Positions 47,190 through 59,807 of a DNA stretch of 64,000 nt are shown here, one piece after another. A program made the translations under genes and the position numbers. Each line of letters opens with the position of its first letter. Position 1 is the stretch's first letter. The DNA comes from Hevea brasiliensis (taxonomy: Eukaryota; Streptophyta; Magnoliopsida; Malpighiales; Euphorbiaceae): positions 78,664,992 through 78,728,991 of the forward strand of contig NC_079498.1 of the NCBI RefSeq assembly GCF_030052815.1, given 5' to 3'. The notes beneath the pieces were generated by a model. That model worked only from the letters and a program-made list of their open reading frames with translations. It was not told the origin of the DNA and made no database searches.

Positions 47190-48345
47190 TAACCTAGATT
47201 TGGTTTCAAGTCATGCTAGGGACTTTGCAATCTAATTGCAAACCAAACTTATTTAATTAATCAATTAAACTCTTTAATTAATTAATTAAATCATATTTAA
47301 TTTGGTGATTACTTGTGTATGTGTGTGACTTACTAGGCTCATCACTAATTGGCAATGAGACATGATATCAACTCTTAATATCATCAGAACTCTTTCTTAC
47401 CATAAATGATTTCTCTAAATCATTTTATGCACCTCATAGACCATAGTTAACAACTAGCATAGCATGCCATGGCCACCCAATTAGTAATAAGGTTTACCTT
47501 AAATGAACCTATAATCATATGTTACCATGCACTAGAATCTCCCTGTTACAAAATCCCAACTCAAGCTGGAGTCATGGTTTATGTCAAACCCCATTTGCTA
47601 TGAATATTATGTTCTCTTTTAATTCTAGTTCTTTATTAAAAAGATTTTCTCATCAGAAACTATTTTCTGATTAAATCTATCTTTCCTGGCTAGGAACTTG
47701 AAACATCAAGAATAATTAAATGAACGTAGGATTTTATCCGTATTTACTTGGAAGAACAGATTCCATCTTGATCAACACCTACCTCCATATATAACTTATA
47801 GGAGCCAACACATGCCCATATACCCATACACAGTATAAGTATGAAAGCAGTATCAGACTCAAACCACCTATATACAAGATAACTGTGCTATCTCAGATCT
47901 AAAGATTATATGCACTGATATCGTTTATGATAATGCATTGATAAGAGTAAACTCCATGTGCTTGTCATAAATGTCACTGGTTCGGCCTACTTATTATGTA
48001 TAAGTGCCTATCATGTTTGTTATATGGCATGAGACTCACCATTCTATCTTATTTATATCTCATATAAATAACTTGGGAACAAACATGTATACAATCTTTC
48101 TGGATAAGTCATGTCCTTATTGTGAAGTATCCTCAATTGTGAACCTATTTATGATACTTTGTGCTAGAAATACTGTTACTCATATTCTTAACAACTTAAG
48201 AATAGAATTTCTAACAAAATATCAATGGACCTTTTCTATTACACATAAATATATTATGTAAACGGAAAAGTGAAAATGCCTTTTATTAATAAAAACATGT
48301 ACAAGGTATATACTAAATGATATGCTCTAGGGCATACTACTAACA
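47190..48345 (-). repeat. C4 LTR part (positions 1-1156), first repeat unit
   Basis: Minus strand starts TGTTAGTAGTATGCC at 48345 and is cut after 1156 bp, at the block ATCTAGGTTA (complement near 47190-47200), where it joins integrase codons TCTTCGATC. It lacks the U3 motifs and TATA. Same length and breakpoint as 50556-51711. Confidence 0.9.
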
Positions 48346-50555
48346 ATCTCCCACTAGCACTAGAGTCATTCATTACAATATCTTATACCCATCTTCTCAA
48401 GATGTTGGTCTAACTGTGCTTGTGACAAAGGCTTAATGAATGGATCAGCTGAATTTTTCAGCTGATGCTATTTTCTGTATGGCTATATCGCCTTGCCCAA
48501 CTATCTCTCTGATAATGTGATAGCGCCTTTCTATGTGTTTGGATTTCTAGTGAGACTGAGGTTCCTTGTATCTAAACATCTTCTTTTGCAGCATCTAATG
48601 CAGCAAAATACTCAGCCTCGAAAGTGGAATCTGCAGTCATACCCTGTTTGGAACTGTTCCAACTGACTGCACTTCCATTGCAAATGAACACATACCCAGA
48701 GGTAGACTTTCTATCATCGATATTTGATTCGAAATCAGAATCAGTATGATCATCCAATTGCAAGTCACCACCTCCATATATTAAGAATAAATCCTTAGTT
48801 CTTCTCAAGTACTTAAGGATATTCTTGACAGCTATCCAGCGTTCCAAACCAGGATTGGATTGGCACTTGCTAGTCAAACTAACAGCATATGCGATATCCG
48901 GCCTAGTATATAGCATTGCATACTTCAAACTTCCAATAGCCGAAGCATATGGAATCCTAGCCATTTTATCTCTTTCTTCAGGTGTCTTTGGAGACATCTC
49001 TTTAGAAAGGTGGATACCATGTCTCGCTGGTAACAATCCTTTCTTGGAAACAATCATGTTAAACCTCTTTAACACTCTTTCCAAGTATAGACTTTGGGAT
49101 AAACCAATTATTCTTTTCGCTCTATCTCTATAGATGCGAATCCCAAGAATATAGGTTGCCTTCCCTAAGTCTTTCATGGAGAATATATTTGACAACCATA
49201 CCTTTATAGTTGTCAACATACCTGTGTCATTACCTATCAACAGAATATTATCCACATATAAGATAAGAAAAGTGACAAGACTATCACTAACCTTCTTATA
49301 TACACATGGCTCATCCTCATTTTTTATAAAATCAAATGACTTAATGGCTTCATCAAAATGGATGTTCCAACTCCTCGAAACATGTTTTAACCCATAAATG
49401 GATCGCTTTAGCTTGCGCACTTTGGAATAATCTTGGGATTCAAAACCCCCAGGTTGTTCCATGAAAATGTTTTCTTCAATGTATCCATTGAGAAAAGCTG
49501 TTTTCACATCCATCTGCCAAATCTCATAATCATAGTATGCAGCTATTGCTAATAGAATCCTAATTGATTTAAGCATGGCAACAAGCGAGAAAGTCTCCTC
49601 ATGGTAGATTCCCTGCCTTTGGTGAAACCCTTTTGCTACTAGCCTTGTCTTATAGGTCTCTACCTTTCCATCAGAACTAATTTTCTTCTTGAAAACCCAT
49701 TTGTTCCCTATAAGTACAATACCTTCAGGTGGGTCAACAAGATCCCAAACTTGATTCTTATACATTGAATTAATCTCGGATTTCATAGCATCAATCCATT
49801 TTGAAGAGTCTATATCTGATATAGCTTCTTCATAGGTAAGTGGATCATCTCCATGATGTACTTCTTCATGAGTAGATAACTCTTGTTCTTCTTCATGAAG
49901 GAAGCCATATCTCACTGGTGGGTGAGATACCCTGGTTGTTCTACGAGGAATAGCTATATTTGTTTCATCAATAGGTGTAGGTTGACTAGATGGATCTATA
50001 TCCATCTGATCTGTTTGTTGGTCAGAATTCTCCAATTCCAACTCTATTTACCTTCCTTTGCCTCCTTCTTGAATAAACTGTCATTCAAGAAATGTGGCAT
50101 CTTTACTTATCACAACCTTTTGTGATGTGGGCAAATAAAAATAATATCCAAAACTATCTTTTGGATATCCAACAAATCGACCCTTTTCTGATCTGGTTTC
50201 CAATTTATCAGTGTTCAGCTTTTTGACATAAGCTAGACAACCACAAATCTTAACATGGTTAAGACTTGGTTTTCTTCCATGCCATATCTCATAAGGTGTG
50301 GAAGATACTGATTTTGTTGGAATCCTATTCAGAATACACAAAGCTAATTCTAATGCAAATCCCCAAAAGGAGATTGGCATATTAGTATAGCTCATCATAC
50401 TACACACCATATCCAATAGGGTACGATTTCTCCTTTTAGATACACCATTCAGCTGTGGTGTTCCTGGAGGAGTCAGCTGGGAAACAATACCGTGCTCTCT
50501 TAAGTATTCATCAAATTCAATAGTCAAGTATTCACCTCCATGATTAGATCGAAGA
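48346..50555 (-). pseudogene. pol: C4 pol segment 2: integrase to RNase H
   Basis: Starts at LRSNHGGEYL (integrase Asp to Asn, codon complement of 50543-50545), then VSKRRNRTLL. A long frame 50041-48572 (489 codons) spans the acidic linker, RT and RNase H. The RT motif is LYVDNILLIGND, so the second catalytic Asp is Asn (complement of 49247-49249). RNase H reads DDHTDSDFESN, GYVFICNGSAVSW and STFEAEYFAA. The 3' end of pol and the purine tract are present next to the LTR start at 48345. The protein could be long but is catalytically dead. Confidence 0.9.
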
Positions 50556-51711
50556 TAACCTAGATTTGGTTTCAAGTCATGCTAGGGACTTTGCAATCTA
50601 ATTGCAAACCAAACTTATTTAATTAATCAATTAAACTCTTTAATTAATTGATTAAATCATATTTAATTTGGTGATTACTTGTGTATATGTATGACTTACT
50701 AGGCTCATCACTAATTGGCAATGAGACATGATATCAACTCTTAATATCATCAGAACTCTTTCTTACCATAAATGATTTCTCTAAATTATTTTTTGCGACT
50801 CATAGACCATGGTTAACAACTAGCATAGCATGCCATGGCCACCCAATTAGTAATAAGGTTTACCTTAAATGAACCTATAATCATATGTTACCATACACTA
50901 AAATCTCTCTGTTACAAAATCCCAACTCAAGCTGGAGTCATGGTTTATGTCAAACCCCATTTGCTATGAATATTATGTTCTCTTCTAATTCCAGTTCTTT
51001 ATTAAAAAGATTTTCTCATCAAAAACTATTTTTTGATTAAATCTATCTGTCCTGGCTAGGAACTTGAAACATCAAGAACAATTAAATGAACATAGGATTT
51101 TATCCCTATTTACTTGGAGGAACAGATTCCATCTTGATCAACACCTACCTCCATATATAACTAGTAGGAGCCAACACATGCCCATATACCCATACACAGT
51201 ATAAGTATGAAAGCAGTATCAAACTCAAACCACCTATATACAAGATAACTGTGCTATCTCAGGTCTAAAGATTATATGCACTTATATCATTTATGACAAT
51301 GCATTGACAAGAGTAAACTCCATGTGCTTATCATAAATGTCACTGGTTCGGCTTACTTATCATGTATATGTGCCTATCATGTTTGTTATATGGCATGAGA
51401 CTCACCATTCCATCTTATTTATATCTCATATAAATAACTTGGGAACAAACATGTATACAATCTTTCTGGATAAGTCATGTCCTTATTGTGAAGTATCCTC
51501 AGTTGTGAACCTATTTATGATACTTTGTGCTAGAAATACTGTCACTCATATTCTTAACAACTTAAGAATAGAATTCCTAAAAAAATATCAATGGACCTTT
51601 TCTATTACACATAAATATATTATGCAAACGGAAAAGTGAAAATGCCTTTTATTAATAAAAACATGTACAAGGTACATACTAAATGATATGCTCTAGGGCA
51701 TACTACTAACA
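50556..51711 (-). repeat. C4 LTR part (positions 1-1156), second repeat unit
   Basis: Again 1156 bp, with the same right-hand LTR start and the same fusion to GATCGAAGA of integrase at 50555/50556. It differs from 47190-48345 at scattered bases, so it is a real duplicate and not a copying artefact of identical sequence. Confidence 0.9.
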
Positions 51712-53898
51712 ATCTCCTACTAGCACTAGAGCCATTCATTACAATATCTTAGACCCATCTTCTCAAGCTGTCGGTCTAGCTATGCTTGTGATAAAGGTTT
51801 AGTGAATGGATCAGCTGGATTTTTCAGCTGATGCTATTTTCTGCATGGCTATATCGCCTTGCCTAACTATCTCTCTGATAATGTGATAGTGCCTTTCTAT
51901 GTGTTTGGATTTCTCGTGAGACCGAGGTTCCTTGTATCCAAACATCTTCTTTTGCAGCATTTGATGCAACAAAATACTCAGCCTCGATAGTGGAATCTAC
52001 AGTCATACCCTATTTGGAACTGTTCCAACTGACTGCACTTCCATTACAAATGAACACATACCCAAAGGTAGACTTTCTATCATCGATATCTGATTGGAAA
52101 TCAGAATCTGTATGATCATCCAATTGCAAGTCACCACCTCCATATATTAAGAATAAATCCTTAGTTCTTCTCAAGTACTTAAGGATATTCTTGACAGCTA
52201 TCCAGCAATCCAAACCTTGATTGGATTGGTACCTGCTAGTCAAACTAACAGCATATGCGATATCTGGCCTAGTACACAGCATTGCATACTTCAAACTTCC
52301 AATAGCCGAAGCATATGGAATCCTAGCCATTTTATCTTTTTCTTCAGGTGTCTTTGGAGACATCTCTTTAGAAAGGTGGATACCATGTCTCACTGGTAAC
52401 AATCCTTTCTTGGAAACAATCATGTTAAACCTCTTTAACACCCTTTCCAAGTATAGACTTTGGGATAAACCAATTATTCTTTTCGCTCTATCTCTATAGA
52501 TGCGAATCCCAAGAATATAGGTTGCCTTCCCTAAGTCTTTCATGGAGAATGTATTTGACAACCATACCTTTATAATTGTCAACATACCTGTGTCATTACC
52601 TATCAACAGAATATTATCCACATATAAGATAAGAAAAGTGACAAGACTATCACTAACCTTCTTATATACACATGGCTCATCCTCATTTTTTATAAAATCA
52701 AATGACTTAATGGCTTCATCAAAATGGATGTTCCAACTCCTCGAAGCTTGTTTTAACCCATAAATGGATCGCTTTAACTTGCGCACTTTGGAACCATCTT
52801 GGGATTCAAAATCCCTAGGTTGTTCCATGAAAATGTTTTCTTCAATGTATCCATTGAGAAAAGCTGTTTTCACATCTATTTGCCATATCTCATAATCATA
52901 GTATGCAGCTATTGCTAATAGAATCCTAATTGATTTAAGCATGGCAACAAGCGAGAAAGTCTCCTCATTGTCGATTCCCTGCCTTTAGCGAAACCCTTTC
53001 GCTACTAGCCTTGCCTTATAGGTCTCTACCTTTCCATCAGAACCAATTTTCTTCTTGAAAACCCATTTGTTCCCTATAGGTACAATACCTTCAGGTGGGT
53101 CAACAAGATCCCAAACTTGATTCTTATACATGGAATCAATCTCGGATTTCATAGCATCAATCCATTTTGAAGAGTCTATATCTGATATAGCTTCTTCATA
53201 GGTAAGTGGATCATCTCCATGATCTACTTCTTCATGAGTAGATAACTCTTGTTCTTCTTCATGAAGGAAGCCATATCTCACTGGTGGGTGAGATACCCTG
53301 GTTGTTCTATAAGGAATAGCTGTAGATGTTCATCAATAGGTGTGGGTTGACTATATGGATCTATATCCATCTGATCTATTTGTTGGTCAGAATTCTCCAA
53401 TTCCAACTCTATTTACCTTCCTTTGCCTCCTTCTTGAATAAACTGTTGTTCAAGAAATGTGGCATCTTTACTTATCACAACCTTTTGTGATGTGGGCAAA
53501 TAAAAATAATATCCAAAACTATCTTTTGGATATCCAACAAATCGACCCTTTTCTGATCTGGTTTCCAATTTATCAGTGTTTAGCTTTTTGATATAAGCTA
53601 GACAACCACAAATCTTAACATGCTTAAGACTTGGTTTTCTTCCATGCCATATCTCATAAGGTGTGGAAGTTACTGATTTTGTTGGAATCCTATTCAAAAT
53701 ATACAAAGTTGATTCTAATGTAAATTCCAAAAGGAGATTGGCATATTAGTATAGCTCATCATACTACATACCATATCCAATAGGGTACGATTTCTCCTTT
53801 TAGATATACCATTCAGCTGTGGTGTTCTTGGAGGAGTCAGCTGGGAAACAATGTCATGCTCTCTTAAGCATTCATTAAATTCAGTAGTCAAGTATTCA
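51712..53898 (-). pseudogene. pol: C4 pol segment 1: integrase to RNase H
   Basis: Starts near EYLTTEFNECLREH, just after the catalytic Asp position. Integrase remnants (GISKRRNRTLL), YILNRIPTKSV, linker and RT follow on the minus strand with stops/frameshifts near 53715, 53330 and 52985. The frame 52942-52010 carries LYVDNILLIGND (Asn codon complement of 52613-52615) and RNase H DDRKSTFGYVFICNG. It shares private changes with segment 2 (YVDN, SLVTFLILYV, NMIVSKKGLL), showing that they are duplicates of one ancestor. Confidence 0.9.
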
Positions 53899-53904
53899 TC
53901 AAAA

Positions 53905-55277
53905 TACATTTGGCAAGCTTATGTGTAGTGCCATGTGTCACCATCTCATGGTGCCACATGTCACCCTGTAAAATGACCAAAATATCCCTTTACCTTAATT
54001 TTGAGTTTTCTACCCAAAATAATTATTTCTCTTCTTCTAATCAATTTATATCAAATATAAATTAATTAATTAATCTCTTATTAATTAATTACTCATTAAT
54101 TAAATTCAAATTTAAACACTTTAACCTAGATTTGGTTTCAAGTCATGCTAGGGACTTTGCAATCTAATTACAAACCAAACCTATTTAATTAATCAATTAA
54201 ACTTTTTAATTAATTAACTAAATCATATTTAATTTGGTGATTACTTGTGTATGTGTGTGACTTACTAGGCTCATCACTAATTGGCAATGAGACATGATAT
54301 CAACTCTTAATATCATCAGAACTTTTTCTTACCATAAATGATTTCTCTAAATCATTTTATGCACCTCATAGACCATGGTTAAAACCTAGCATAGCATGCC
54401 ATGACCACTCAATTAGTAATAAGGTTTACCTTAAATGAACCTATAATCTTATGTTACCATGCACTAGAATCTCTCTGTTACAAAATCCCAACTCAAGCTG
54501 GAGTCATGGTTTATGTCAAACCCCATTTGCTATGAATGCTATGTTCTCTTTTAATTCCAGTTCTTGATTAGAAAGATTTTCTCATCAGAAACTCTTTTCT
54601 GATTAAATTTATCTATCCAGGCCAGGAACTTGAAACATCAAGAGTAATTAAATGAACATAGGATTTTATCCCTATCTACTTAGAGGAATAGATTCCATCT
54701 TTATCAACACCTACCTCCATATATAACTAGTAGGAGCCAACACATGCCCATATACCCATACACAGTACAAGTATGAAAGTTGTATTAAACTCAAACCACC
54801 TATATACAAGATAACTGTGCTATCTTAGGTCTAAAGATTATATGCACTGCTATGATTTATGACAATGCATTGACAAGAGTAAACTCCATGTGCTTGTCAT
54901 AAATGTCACTGGTTCGGCCTACTTATCATGTATAAGTGCTTATCATATTTATTATATGGCATGAGACTCACCATTCCATCTTATTTATATCTCATATAAA
55001 TAACTTAGGAACAAACATGAATACAATCTTTCTGGATAGGTCATGTCCTTATTGTGAAGTATCCTCGATTGTGAACCTATTTATGATACTTTGTGCTAGA
55101 AATACTGTCACTCATATTCTTAATAACTTAAGAATAGAATTTTTAACAAAATATCAATGGACCGTTTGTATTACACATAAATATATTATGTAAATGAAAA
55201 AGTGAAAATGCCTTTTATTAATAAAAACATGTACAAGATACATACTAAATGATATGCACTAGGGCATACTACTAACA
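53905..55277 (-). repeat. C4 outer LTR, 5' part (about 1373 bp)
   Basis: Begins TGTTAGTAGTATGCC at 55277 and runs to about 53905, where ATGTCTTTTAA-type LTR sequence joins integrase codons. It has a deletion of about 30 bp near 54123 (CACTTTA joined to ACCTAG). The rest of the LTR, the primer site, leader and gag are missing. Confidence 0.87.
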
Positions 55278-55282
55278 TGACA

Positions 55283-56781
55283 TACCCTGGTTTTTCTATG
55301 AGGAACAGTTGTAGATATTTCATTAATAGGTGTAGGTTGATTAGATGGATCTATATCCATCCGATCTGTTAGTTGGTCAGAATTCTCCAATTCCAACTCT
55401 ATTTTCCTTCCTTTGCCTCTTTATTGAACAAACTGTTGTTCAAGAAGTATGGCATCTCTACTTATCACAACCTTTTGTGATGTAGGCAAATAAAAATAAT
55501 ATCCAAAACTATCTTTTTGATATCCAACAAAATGACCTTTTTCGGATCTAGTTTCCAATTTATCAGTGTTCAGCTTTTTGATATAAGCTGGACAACCCCA
55601 AATCTTAACATGCTTAAGACTTGGTTTTCTTCCATGCCATATCTCATAAGGTGTGGAAGATACTGATTTTGTTGGAATCCTATTCAGAATATATAAAGCT
55701 GATTCTCTTGCAAATCCCCAAAAGTAGATTGGCATATCAGTATAGCTCATCATACTAAGTACCATATCCAATAGGGTAAGATTTCTCCTTTCAGATACAC
55801 CATTCAGCTGTGGTGTTCCTAGAGGAGTCAGCTGGGAAACAATGCCATGCTCTCTCAAGTATTCTTCAAATTCAGTACTCAAGTATTCACCTCCACTATC
55901 TGATCGAAGAGCTTTAATACTCTTTCCTGTTTGATTTTCTACTTCAGATTTAAATTCTTTGAATTTTTCAAAGGATTCATGTTTATATTTCATCAAATAC
56001 AAATACCCAAATCTTGATTTATCATCAGTGAAGGTAATAAAGTAATGAAAACTATCTCTAGCCATTTCCTTAAATTGACCACATACATCACTATGTATTA
56101 GATCCAAAATATTTTCAGCTCTTAGTCCTTGTCCAACAAAGGGTGATCTAGTCATTTTGCCCTGAAGGCAGGATTCACAGGTTGGAGTAGGTTCAGAACC
56201 TAATAAGGATAGAATCCCCATTTTCTCCAGTTTTGCAATCCTATCTTCTGTAACATGACCTAACCTTAAGTGCGAAATATATTTTGAACTAGAGTTGATT
56301 TTCACCATGGCATTTAGATCACTTACATTCATGTTGTGTTTGTCATTATTATCCAAATAATGAAGACCATCATTCATATAACCCGAACCAATATATTTAT
56401 TTCCAAAATAAATACTGCAAACATCATCTATGAACTGAAATTCATAGCCATTTCTAGTCAAACTAGATATAAAAATGATGTTCTTAAGAGCATCAGGTAC
56501 ATATAAAATATTATCCAAACACATAACATGTCCAAACATGTAAAAAGATTTAGATCCTATGGCTAAAGCTTCAACAGTTGAGCTATTGCCAATCCAGACT
56601 CTAAAATCTCAAGAACACAAGCTGCTACTATTTATTAGTTCCTACATATCATAAGAAATATGAGAACTGGCACCAGTATCTAAAACCCAACTGTAGATGA
56701 ACTATGAGTATCATTAGAATCTAAATAACAAGATATGGACATACCTTCCAAAGGCGTATCCTTCTTGACCTTCAGAGAAGC
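55283..56781 (-). pseudogene. C3 protease and integrase
   Basis: The protease region reads WVLDTGASSHI, with the catalytic DTG codons at 56672-56680 (complement). Stops lie near 56653 (Gln codon) and 56612 (Arg codon). A long frame from 56539 to 55421 follows: LDNILYVPDALKN, YFGNKYIGSGY, the zinc region HLRLGHVTEDR...CESCLQGK, and a DDE core with HSDVCGQF, TFTDDKSRF, LRSDSGGEYL and GVSERRN, all three acidic residues kept. It ends in FGYYFYLPTSQK and the linker, where C4 interrupts at 55278. This is the only copia integrase in the window with an intact catalytic set. Confidence 0.89.
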
Positions 56782-59700
56782 TGTGACACCCCTTACCTGT
56801 CTACAGTATAGCCGAGTAAGATATGTCATACAGTGTACCGGAACACTCTATTTTATCTCAATCATTTTTTATTCTTCCTTAATTTATTTTTATCATAGTT
56901 ATGAAGTACAATATATTTCATTTAAGTCATTTATTGAAATTATAATTTATTTGAGGTTCTGCAAATTTTATAAAAAATTCGGCAGATAGCTGGCTAAAAA
57001 TGGAGAAAATAGTTCTTCGGAACCTGTGAAAAACACTTCCAATAGTCATTTTCATTCATTCCCAAACTCCAATAACCATCAACATGGTCTCAATATTTTT
57101 TAATAATATTTCCATTTCTCATTCATTCATTTCACATAATATTCATATACAAGTCATAAATAAATACTCAATGTTCCATTCATAAACACAATTTCCACTA
57201 TTTACATTAATATCAAAATACATTACATAAGTCTTATTATACATGAGAAAATAAAAGTTTGATTACATAATACCAAAATGAAACCTAGTGTCCTACCAAT
57301 GCACTGAAGACGGTGAGGTGACACGGATACTATGCAGAGCTGCAGATGGTCTCACCCAGTCTGTGGTCTACTGGGCTCTCGGTTGGTCTCTCCAGAACCT
57401 ACGCGTGGCAAAAAGCAACGCGCTAAGCAATAATGCTTAGTGGTGCCAATAATAAAATAAAAAGAAATAATAGAAAATAAATACGCAGTGCATATTCTGA
57501 TGTCTTATGCAAACAATTTTTTCGATCATTATTAGTAATCTTATTTATTGTGTATTTGTTATATTCATAATTTCATTAAATTTATCCGCTTCCATTTTTT
57601 AATTGCCCAAGTAACCTATACTGGATGACTGGACTGGATAAATGGGTAAACTGGCACATGGTATCAAGTACCTCGGTCCGTCACACCATCGATCACATAT
57701 GTATCTCCCGGTGTGTAACAGAACAGCTAATGAGCTGTAATAAATATTAGGCACAAGGCCAAGTATCAACACAATGTCAGAATGGCTAAAAGCCATAAAA
57801 TCACAGAATGACATAGTGCCATGTGCAATACTGCTAACTGAACCCTATTGGCATGCTAAGCTATCCAAACCAATCTTGTTAGGTATACTAGGGCATATTA
57901 CACTTTTAAATTTCACAATTTTTGCAATTCAAGTTTTAGTGTTACTATTCCATTCATTAGTCAACAAAAATGTTGACTTTTGCTTAAGCAATAGGTACAT
58001 TGGTTTAAATACTCCCAACATACCACATTTTGTATTTTAAACTTGTTGGTATTGGTTGCCAATACTATTTCTAAGCTTAATGTTAATTGGGCAGAATTTT
58101 CAGTTTTCATGCTTTGTCTTTACTGTTCCATTGGTCATTTTTGCATAGGGAATTTGGCAAAATGATCAACATGAAAGTTGTTCCTTATTTTGTCTAGTTG
58201 AATTTATTTTTTGAATCACTCCATTTGGAGTTTTGTAGCTCAAGTTATGGCCCAAATACCACAAGTGGCCGGATTGAAATTTTTCCAGAATTTACGGGTG
58301 ACCAAATCTCTGATGCTTGGAACAGTGACTGCAACTCACTTTTTGAATATGTTCTGGTCATAATTTGGGTTAGGTTTCTTCATGAAAGTTGTAGATCTGT
58401 ATCTCAGCTTATTACTGGTAAAATTGTAGGTTAATTGGACCTTTCTACACTGACTTATGGTCAGATGACCAAATACTGTTTATTTGGTTATTTTGCCCAG
58501 GCAGAATGCAAGTCACCCGAATTAGGGCAAGCTTTTGGTCAACTTGGTTTGGTTTTCTGGACATGGTTTCTTCACCAAAGTTGTGCCATTATGTGTCAAG
58601 TTTCATGTCCAATTAATCTTACACCAATTGAACCTCTACAATTCAAGTTATTGCTGCCCAAACCTGCTGGACTCATACCCAGCCCTGCAGGTCACCAAGG
58701 GCAGCCACACCAACTTCATTTCCCACTACATAAACCACTTCATTTCTCATTCACACATAACCAAATGGTCACTAATTGACCATTAAAACTTACTTTCACC
58801 ATTACATGATCAACATCTCAATTTTGGGTCTAAACCCTAGCTCTACCATTTCAATTTTTCAAACACATACAATCAATGGATCAATTCATACTCCTAATGA
58901 TGCATATACAAGTTTAAAGAATTAATTGACACTAACCTTTGTTGGAGAGTTTCCCAAGCTTAGAAAACTTCTTGATTTTTCTTTATTCTTGCTGCCCAAA
59001 GCTTCCTCAAGGTGCTAGGTTAATTTTTTGTGAAGAAGGGTTTTGGAGTGAGATTTGGTGAGGTTGGGAGCTTGGGTGAGCTTTAATGGAGTTTTCCTTC
59101 CTCTCTCTCTCTCTCCACGTTTTTTTGTTGCCCCAAAGGTTGAAGAAGCAACTGATTTTTCTTTCTTTTTTTCTGCCCATTAAGTCATTTTAAATAAGTT
59201 AATGCCATGCATCAAAGTTTGATTGGGTGGGAGGATTTTTAATGACATCATAATGATGTCATAATTCCAATTCTTTAATTTTCCTTCCTTTTCTTGTCTA
59301 CTAAATTTCAATTTAATTTTTAGTAATATTTATTCACATTTTATGTCATAATAATTATTTACTTAACTGGACAAGTAGGCCAAAAATCATCTCTGAAGAC
59401 GAAATGACTAAAATGCCCTCCGTTTGGCTTAACAGACTAAAATTGTCTGTACCGATTTAAAAATTTTTCTAAACCTTTTCTTGGCATTCTAATGCCATAG
59501 AAACCTCAATGACCCTTCTCTGGAGTCTCAAAAATTATTTTATGAATTTCCCCCCGGGTCTAGGGCTCCTAGATGCGAGAACCGCAACTTCTCACTGGTT
59601 TACCCATCGCTAGGGCATCGGCTCATTTAACTTGGTTGTATTTTATTTCTCAAATTTTTCCTAAATTTTTCTTATTAATATTTGAGTTAATTATGGTTCC

Positions 59701-59802
59701 TTACTTTAGTTTAAATATTTTTCTGGAAGTTCTAGCTGTCCGGACCAACACTGGTCACCGAAACAGTAGAATGTACGGAGTTGCTACAGGGAGGGTGTTA
59801 CA
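56782..59802 (-). mobile_element. T4: solo LTR of a divergent gypsy element in C3
   Basis: Minus strand TGTAACACCCTCC (59802) to GGGGTGTCACA (56782), 3021 bp, flanked by GAAGC (56777-56781 and 59803-59807). It shares with T1-T3 the GGTGACCAGTGTTGGTCCGG block, a TGACATCA palindrome (59242-59262), the GAGCTACAAAACTCC block (near 58222-58245), a donor-like AAAGGTTAGT (complement near 58935) and a hairpin with changed but paired bases (57423-57440). Elsewhere alignment is poor, so it is a third or fourth subfamily. A (CT)n run lies at about 59100-59116. ORFs here (57774-58040, 58435-58786) have no recognisable homology. Confidence 0.92.
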
Positions 59803-59807
59803 GAAGC

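Larger units (their letters stand above)
44898..55277 (-). mobile_element. C4: composite copia array of LTR and pol segments between one TSD pair
   Basis: On the minus strand the outer ends are a normal copia LTR start (TGTTAGTAGTATGCC at 55277) and LTR end (CGCTCCTTCA at 44898). They are flanked by TGAGA (44893-44897) and TGACA (55278-55282), and C3 pol is contiguous across the insertion. Inside, in element order: LTR part (55277-about 53905), pol (53898-51712), LTR 1-1156 (51711-50556), pol (50555-48346), LTR 1-1156 (48345-47190), pol fragment (47189-46146), filler (46145-46135), LTR 3' part (46134-44898). There is no primer site, leader or gag. It behaves as one inserted unit but has three pol segments. 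Confidence 0.88.

Noticed and set aside
58435..58786. ORFs of 83-114 codons in solo LTR T4
   Set aside because: Chance frames in LTR sequence. The aligned positions in T1 and T3 do not keep them open.
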